A DNA stretch of 64,000 bases. Source: Anaeramoeba flamelloides (lineage: Eukaryota > Metamonada > Anaeramoebidae). The position numbers were made by a program, and so were the translations under genes. Below, one piece after another: positions 58,201-64,000 of this stretch (the stretch's first letter is position 1; every line of letters starts with the position of its first letter). The notes beneath the pieces were generated by a model, which worked only from the letters and a program-made list of their open reading frames with translations, was not told the origin of the DNA and made no database searches. The stretch is from NCBI GenBank assembly GCA_027625915.1, contig JANTQA010000008.1:6007501-6071500 (forward strand). Reading direction: 5' to 3'.

Positions 58201-60561
58201 ATATTAAATATTCAATAATGACTTTTAAAAGATATTGGGTTCAGAATATTTGGTTAACACAACACACATACCAATAATTTAGAAAATACTAATGATGACC
58301 CTATTTTTGAAATTTAGCTTATATTTAAATTGTTTTTGTTGGTTTGATTGAAAATAATATAATGTGTTATTATTTGAAGTTAATTGGATTCTTCTTTTAA
58401 TTGATTTTATTTCCAGGCTCTATAATGGTTCACAATTAAAAACGGTATTTCACTTTTTTACCCAAACAGCAATACAATTTCATTCAAATTGGAAATAATA
58501 TTGATTTTTGAAAAATATTTTGATGATTTTTTCATCTTTTAGTTTTTGGTTTTCTTTTTCATTTTTTTGAATTACATAACTTGTTTCGTTTAATTGAAAT
58601 ATTTTTTTCAATGAACGATTGGTATTATGGTAAAGTTTAGTTTTTCAAAACAGAATAACTCAAAAAAAAATTAGTTGATGATATCTAGCCATTTGATCGA
58701 TCAATATTTCTAAATAGAATTTTTACAAATTTATCGATGCATTTTTTTTATATTTAGCCCATCTCCAAAATTTTTAACACCGATAATTTATAAGTATTGG
58801 TATTCATTTATTTTTTGTTTTGTGAATATTCTAATTTCAACAATTTACAACAATACAATTAGTGAATAGGTCTAATTTGATATTTCTTCGAAAATTGATG
58901 AAATAAGTTCTTTTTTTCAAAAACTGAATTTATGTATGTTAAAAATTTTGAATTAGAGTTTATATTAAAATTTTGACAAAAAAAAAATACTTTTAAATTG
59001 ACTTTTGATCAAAATATTTCAAAATTAGTCACAATTTAAATTTATCAAAATCAAGAAAATCTCACAAAAATCAAAATTTTCTGAAAAAAAATCAAAATTA
59101 TCCAAATCAAAATTTTGTCAAATAGAAAATCTTTGGCAAAAAAATATAAAAATCAAATTTTGACGTTATTATTTTCTCAACAAGTACTTGTCAGATTTTA
59201 ATCACAATTTCATTTAAGCAATATATATATATATATATATATATCCTAAATAACCAACAAGGTAATTAAAGAAATTGGATTGAAAATGAACTTCAAAAAT
59301 AAAAGATCAATTCCCCAAATTTTGCAGTTGCTGATTTTATCCAAATATCAAAATTTCCCAAATATTAAAAAAAAACAATACATACCTTCTTAGGTTTCTA
59401 AAAATTTTGATATTTTAATAAATTTTTTTTTTCAATGCAAATTTAATTTAGGAAAATCTCTTAGGATCAAAAAAATAGATTACCAAAACTTTTTTCACCT
59501 TGTTAATATTCAAATTTCTATTTGTAACCTGAATTCAATTTCCAAATTGATAGATTTTTTTTTTTTAATACAAAATAAATTAAAATCATTCAGTGTATTA
59601 TTTTAATTATTAATTTTATTCAAATAACAAATGTTATTAATTTGAAATAATTGTTAGACACACTAATTGTCTTTTTAATCTCATTTCCTATAAGACAAAC
59701 AATTAATAAAGATATTTTCACAATTACAAAAATGGTATACCCTTTTTTGGAAACAGAATTTAGTTTCGAAAATTATAAAATTAAGAAATAATAATTCAGA
59801 GGCAAAGAAATAAATAATTCTCTTTTTCGAATTTTTTGATATTTTAAAAGTTTCAAAAAGTATATTTTCGTATATTTTTATTTTTTTTTGAATTCATTTA
59901 AAAACAATTGATACTTAAATAATCACTTCAAAAAAAATAAAATTTAAAAACAAATATAACTTTCAACAATTCAAAAATATTTAAATCCTTAGCAACTGTG
60001 TTAGTAATTGATAATTAAAAATTTTATAATATATGTTTTATTTTTTGAACAATAAACTATGGCAAAAACAAAAAAAAAAAAAAACAATTTCTCTTCTAAT
60101 TAGGTGGAGGTAAAACAAAAATTTTTCGAAAAAAAGCAGGAAGAAAAAATCAATTCCATCCTAATGGTGAAATTCGACGTAATGGTATTTATATATATGA
60201 AGAGTTTATTGAACAGCCAGAGCCAATCGATATAAAAGTATATGCTATTGGGCAAAATTATGTATATGCAGAAAAGCGGATGTCTCTAATACAAGAGGGG
60301 CTTCTCCAGATTGACAAATACGGAAGAGAATTACGTGAAGTAATTGAATTATCAGAAAAGGAAAGGGAATTTGCAGCAAAAATTACACAAGCCTTTGGAC
60401 AGTTCATTTGTGGGTTTGATATCGTGAGGGGTAAAGATGGAAGGTCGGTTGTAATTGATATAAATGGGTGGTCTTTTGTAAAATCAGAATTTTCAAATGA
60501 ATATTTCCAGAATTGTGGTAAATTACTTGTTGAATTGTTTCTTGCAAATTGTAGAAAATAA
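55276..60561 (+). CDS. VIP1/PPIP5K-type kinase, kinase domain only
   Basis: Exons 55276-55489, 55596-55871 and 60104-60561 with phase 1 at both junctions; product 315 residues. PPIP5K enzymes phosphorylate InsP6 and 5-InsP7 to inositol pyrophosphates. The protein matches the N-terminal preATP/ATP-grasp kinase region throughout: KIGVLVMEKKLGTKWMKKIL, ENWPIVDGLITLYSSGYPVN, KPFVEKPIGSENHNIHIYF, a glycine-rich GGGKTKIFRKKAG, YIYEEFIEQPEPIDIKVYAI, FICGFDIVRGKDGRS and VIDINGWSFVKSEFS. The last carries the metal-binding Asp and Asn. The protein stops at VELFLANCRK, where family members normally continue into a histidine-acid-phosphatase domain (RHGDRTPKQK), so it lacks that domain. The first donor is an unusual GTTCGT. 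Intron 2 is 4.23 kb and full of MITEs. Confidence 0.92.
56317..56820. mobile_element. MITE with 75-bp terminal inverted repeats
   Basis: Left 56317-56391 starts TAGTAGTGATTAAAATACTG; the right end 56746-56820 is its inverse (TATTTTAATCACTACTA). Within the arms TTTTTAATTGTGACTATTAG is identical on both sides. Spacer of about 350 bases, non-coding. Confidence 0.85.
57130..58475. mobile_element. Copy of the ACTGTT...GTGAAACAC MITE split by a second element
   Basis: Left half to about 57391 contains GAAGTATTCGACGAAATAAC; the right half from 58322 contains ATTATTTGAAGTTAATTGG and ends GTATTTCACTTTTTTACCC. The two halves align with 53655-54092 and are separated by the insert at 57392-58321. Confidence 0.7.
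57392..58321. mobile_element. Nested TIR element with TA duplication and coding-like interior
   Basis: Ends TAAGCTTAATTTCAAAAATA and TATTTTTGAAATTTAGCTTA are inverted; TA sits at each border, as for Tc1/mariner insertions. A third, internal copy of the end motif (GACCCTATTTTTTGAAAT) lies at 57592-57610. On the minus strand there are two less AT-rich open stretches: from 58045 (MEKGIVKFKESKTPKKCLLR, TKFALMSYNGSLKSEEIARS) and around 57765-57640 (VEILFILKKVSRKVWVDTKW). A long A/T run lies between them. No family recognised. Confidence 0.55.
58755..58970. mobile_element. ~210-bp MITE, third copy
   Basis: GCCCATCTCCAAAATTTTTA at the left and ATGTTAAAAATTTTGAATTA at the right; more diverged than the copies at 36356 and 52290. 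Confidence 0.5.
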
Positions 60562-61827
60562 ATTTTATTATTATTTTTTAATTTTTCATAATATTCTTCG
60601 TTTTAATTCAAATTATTATTTTCATCATGATTTATGATTAAATTAAATAAAAGATGAAATTTTTTTTTTCATGTATTAACATCTAAAAATAATAATAAAA
60701 ATAAAAATAAAAATTCTAATTATAAAAGTCTTCTCCGGATGTTTTCTTTATACTTTGCTACTATGATTATAATACAAATTTGCAAAATATAAGATCACAA
60801 AAATAACATTTGAAATTACTCTATTTTTTTTGAATTTAAAAAAAAAAATAAAGAATTTGAATTTTAATTGTTCTTTTACATTTTATAATCTATATCTTCT
60901 GGACAGGGGTGTATATTTTTAAAAAAAAAATCTTTTTTTTTATTTTTTTTAATTTTTTACATTGTGAGTTGTGTGGTCTATTTTAATCTTGTTAAAGAAT
61001 AAAATAATGTGCTTAAATAGTATTTTTAAAACAATTATAACTCATAATTAATTCTAAAAAGAAAATTTGAATTTAATAAGCTAATTATTGTACCGCCCTC
61101 GATTTTTTTAATTCTTTAATAATGAACTGATTTTTATAGAAATTTATATATTGGATTTTTTTATCTCAAATACTATTATAATTATAAGAATAAAAATGAT
61201 AGTAATATCAGTTCTTCAAAATATTAATTAAAGGGGTTTTATTGTAAAATTAACTCTATTCGCCAATCTTAAGACAATTTCCAATAATTTTTCTTCTTAG
61301 ATATTTGAAATAATTCTTTTTTTATACAAAAAGTCTAATTTTATCAGAAGAAATCATTTTGATTATTTTATTTAACTATTATTTGAATTTTCAATTTCTT
61401 TTTCAAATTAAAAACTTTTTTAAAATTTAAATAATTTTTGACAAAAAAAAAAAAAAGAAAAGAAACTCATATAGTTTCATTTCCTCAATAAAATCATGTG
61501 TTATAATTACTTGTTTTGGATTCACATACATATTTAAAATTGTGATTTTTTTTCTTGTATTAAAATGATATTAATCGTCCTTCTTCGAACTCATCTTGCC
61601 CATCTTTCATCACTTTGTACAATTCTAATTTTTTTTTTCATTCTTCTAGTACAAAATCAAACTATAACAACTGATTATTACTTAATGTAAAACATAAAAA
61701 CTGAAATTGGATTTCATAATGTTTTTAAGTTTCTCAAATCTTTTTTACTGAATGGAGGAAGATTTTTTTATTTTATATGACAAAATAGGGTAATTATAAG
61801 AACTAATTTTATATAAAAAACTTTTTT

Positions 61828-62298
61828 ATATTTTTCCAGTTTTTCCTTCAGGATCTTCTGTACAGCTGTTCCAAGACTACCGTGATTTTTTATATGAATC
61901 AAATTTTGGTGCTGATATAGATTTTTAAAAAGTTGGATATTAGGATAAGAAAGCTCATATTGAAAAAAAATTTTCACAAATGAACTCATTTGAAAAATTT
62001 TCTTTTGATACAAGAAAAATTAATTTTCAGATCCTTAAATTGCTTCAAACCTGGAAAATCTTTTGAGATACCACTTAAAAGTTTCTCTTGAAATACCGAA
62101 AATATTTTTGATCTTATCACAAGAAAATCTTTGAAATAAAGTCATTTGTGAAAATTATTTTTCAATATGAGCTTTCTTATCCTCATATCCAACTTTTTAA
62201 AAATCTATATCAGCACCAAAATTTGATTCATATAAAAATTCCGGGTAGCCTTGGAAAGACTGTATATTCGGAAGAAGAGTTAGAAAGGAAAAATATCA
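61828..62298. mobile_element. Palindromic element with ~190-bp arms
   Basis: TATATGAATCAAATTTTGGT on the left is inverted at 62220, and blocks such as AGAAAGCTCATATTGAAAAA (left) and TTTTTCAATATGAGCTTTCT (right) match almost exactly. The loop is about 100 bases. The minus strand of the left arm is open for 80 codons (LSYPNIQLFKNLYQHQNLIH), which may be a relic of a transposase or chance. Confidence 0.75.
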
Positions 62299-62699
62299 TG
62301 CTGTTAATTTCTAATATTTAATAATACTGAAACACAGTAGTAAGAGAAACTTAAAAATATAAACAAAAAAGAAAAGTTAACAAATGTATCAATGGTTGTA
62401 AGAAAAGCTTATCAAAAAGAAAATGGAAATCACTACAATTAAATTAAATAATTCCTAAATGAATATTTAGAATCAATTGTCAAATTAAATGCAATGAACA
62501 AAACCAAAAATTATTGTTATTTTAGTTGTAATTTGGGGGGTTCTTAATTAAAGATAGCATTGGTTTTTTTTTTTTTTTTTTTGATTTTTTATTAATTGCT
62601 TTTTAATCCTTTTTAAATTTCAATTTTTTTTTCTTTTTATTTTTTGTTTAATCTTTTCGCATTTCAACTGTTTTTTTTTTTATTTTTTAAATATAAAAA

Positions 62700-62835
62700 A
62701 AATTGGGTATGTTTTTTCCTTTTCAGATCATGAAATATATGATTTTATTCATAAAATACCTTTGCATATATTTAAGTAAAGGGGTATTTAGTGTGTAATT
62801 TAGAATTCTTCAATAATAAAAATAAATAAAAACAA
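62700..62835 (+). mobile_element. LINE 3' terminus
   Basis: AAGGGGTATTTAGTGTGTAA, TTTAGAATTCTTCAATAATA is the same terminal block as at 38290-38345 and 46000-46045. Only the 3' end is recognisable. Confidence 0.45.
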
Positions 62836-63302
62836 AAAAAACTCTTTAAACTTGATTTAATTATAAAAAAATGTTAAAAAAAATAGATTGGGTTTTTTTA
62901 AATCATGTTATTATTATTTTTGGTTATTTACTAAAATTTTTGATATAAAAAGATATATTTTGTAATTTGTAATCAAATTGTAAATTTTGGGGGGGGCAAA
63001 TACATTTAAGTTCTTAGTTCCCTGCCCTAACGAAATAGAAGTTAGTTTTGATGGTTCTTTTTCCAATTATTTGATTTTAAGAAACTGAATATCTAATAAT
63101 CATTTAAAAAAAAGTAAAATAAAATCAAAACTGATAAAAAATATCAAAAATATTAAATTAAAACGACAATAATTATTAAATATAGCGGAATTGTTCTTTC
63201 TTTTCTCATTCCCAAATTTGTCTTTTAATATAAAAAAAAATAATGATGAAAAATTTATTTTTTTTTTATTATTGATTGAAGGGAATGATCAAAGATCCTC
63301 TT

Positions 63303-63655
63303 ACCGCTGTTAGGTTTTCTTGAGTTTTCTGGTTTATTTGGAAAATAAATAGATTTTGGTTATGTTTTTTTTACTTTTTGAAATAAACGGAAAATTTGTT
63401 AAAATTTTCTATTTATTTCAAAAAGTCAAAAAAACCTAGAACACTTCACAAATAAAATAGAAAATATCAAGAAAACTGCCCGTAGGTTTTTTTTAATTTT
63501 AGAAATAAAACGACAATTTATTTAATTTTCGTTTAATTTCTCAAATTAAAAAAAAATACCGTTAGGTTTTCCAATTCAAAATAATAGAGTCAATTCCTTG
63601 ATTTTTCTCTATTCTTTTGAATTCTCGAAATTCTAGGCACTCTATGGCACTTGGC
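63303..63655. repeat. Palindrome cluster IX (C with A inside, A, B)
   Basis: Left border CCGCTGTTAGG, an outer module C whose centre holds a module A (63363-63435) bounded by GGTTATG and CCTAGAACACTTCAC, then module A (about 63485-63553), a shortened module B, and the right border TAGGCACTCTATGGCACTTG. Confidence 0.8.
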
Positions 63656-63659
63656 TGCA

Positions 63660-64000
63660 CTCACTCAGATTCCAAATAGTAAATTAGTAATTTCGATGAA
63701 AAAGAAAAAAAAATTTGGAATCTGGCAAGTCCCAAATTATTATTAGCTGGAAAAATAAAAAGAAAAATTAAAAAAAAAAAAAAAGATAAAAAATTAAACA
63801 AAGAATATATTTCACGGTAGTTGGTAAAAAATTAAAATAAAACCCATAGTCCATTTTTATCAATAACACTCAAAAAAAAAAAAACGCATGATACTTTTAT
63901 TTAAAATTTTATAATTTAATTATTTCTCTGAATAGTGAATGCTTTGTTGAGAAGTCGTTGCTTAATATCTACCATTTTTTTCTTTTTGATCGAATCTTTT
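63660..64000 (+). mobile_element. LINE remnant reaching the right edge
   Basis: A short stretch with IWNLASPKLLLAGKIKRKIK resembles the segment before INW in the copy at 45180-45240 (LPYLEKLIKSNQRINNKINW). Very weak on its own; supported by its position beside palindrome cluster IX. Confidence 0.3.

Larger units (their letters stand above)
55872..60103. other. 4.23 kb intron of the VIP1-type gene
   Basis: GTACTT donor, TTAG acceptor. It contains a 504-base TIR element, a 1.3 kb nested MITE complex with short minus-strand open frames, a third copy of the 210-bp MITE (58755-58970) and an (AT)n tract near 59220-59245. Confidence 0.8.
60562..64000. other. Right-hand intergenic interval
   Basis: No gene recognised. 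It holds a palindromic element (61828-62298), a LINE 3' end (62700-62835), a G-tract near 62990, palindrome cluster IX and a further LINE piece to the window edge. Confidence 0.55.

Overview
The window is strongly AT-rich eukaryotic DNA: homopolymer runs, microsatellites and non-coding DNA occupy most of it, and the genes are split by introns with ordinary GT...AG borders. Reading frames use the standard code and end in TAA. The gene content (a plant/amoeba-type uridine kinase-CYTH fusion, a kinase-only VIP1, a giant LRR plus multi-membrane protein) suggests a free-living amoeboid or flagellate protist. An Anaeramoeba-like genome would fit, but this cannot be settled from sequence alone.

Six host genes can be supported. 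From left to right they are: the 5' half of a dymeclin (DYM) gene on the minus strand, running off the left edge (3157 to 1865 and beyond); a uridine kinase-like/CYTH fusion of the TTM type (9360-11435, three exons); a 149-residue orphan protein (20463-21254, three exons); a giant leucine-rich-repeat protein with a C-terminal multi-membrane module (about 29713-42575, at least four exons, including a 4.07 kb intron); a complete VTI1-type Qb-SNARE on the minus strand (49537-48628, three exons); and a VIP1/PPIP5K-type inositol pyrophosphate kinase consisting of the kinase domain alone (55276-60561, three exons, one intron of 4.23 kb). Exon lengths and intron phases agree for the last five. For dymeclin the two halves are separated by a hexanucleotide tract that changes frame.

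Everything between the genes, and most of the large introns, is a graveyard of mobile DNA. One LINE family has left at least seven decayed 3' pieces, all on the plus strand (1-1600, 11780-12080, 23890-24240, 37965-38345, 45130-46045, 62700-62835, 63660-64000). Within or beside most of them sit clusters of short perfect or near-perfect palindromes built from three recurring modules. They are joined by a CGTTAGG-type border on one side and a border containing CACTCTACGGCACTTGAC on the other. At several places one palindrome is inserted in the centre of another. This modular foldback system is the most unusual thing in the window. There are also a tRNA-derived SINE with poly(A) tail and exact 9-bp target duplication, several MITE families with long terminal inverted repeats, a pair of decayed DNA transposons, and a 5'-truncated tRNA-Lys(CTT).

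The identified genes are housekeeping functions of the endomembrane and phosphate-signalling systems (dymeclin at the Golgi, Vti1 in endosome/Golgi fusion, VIP1 and TTM-type enzymes in phosphate metabolism). They do not form an operon-like unit; their co-location looks incidental.
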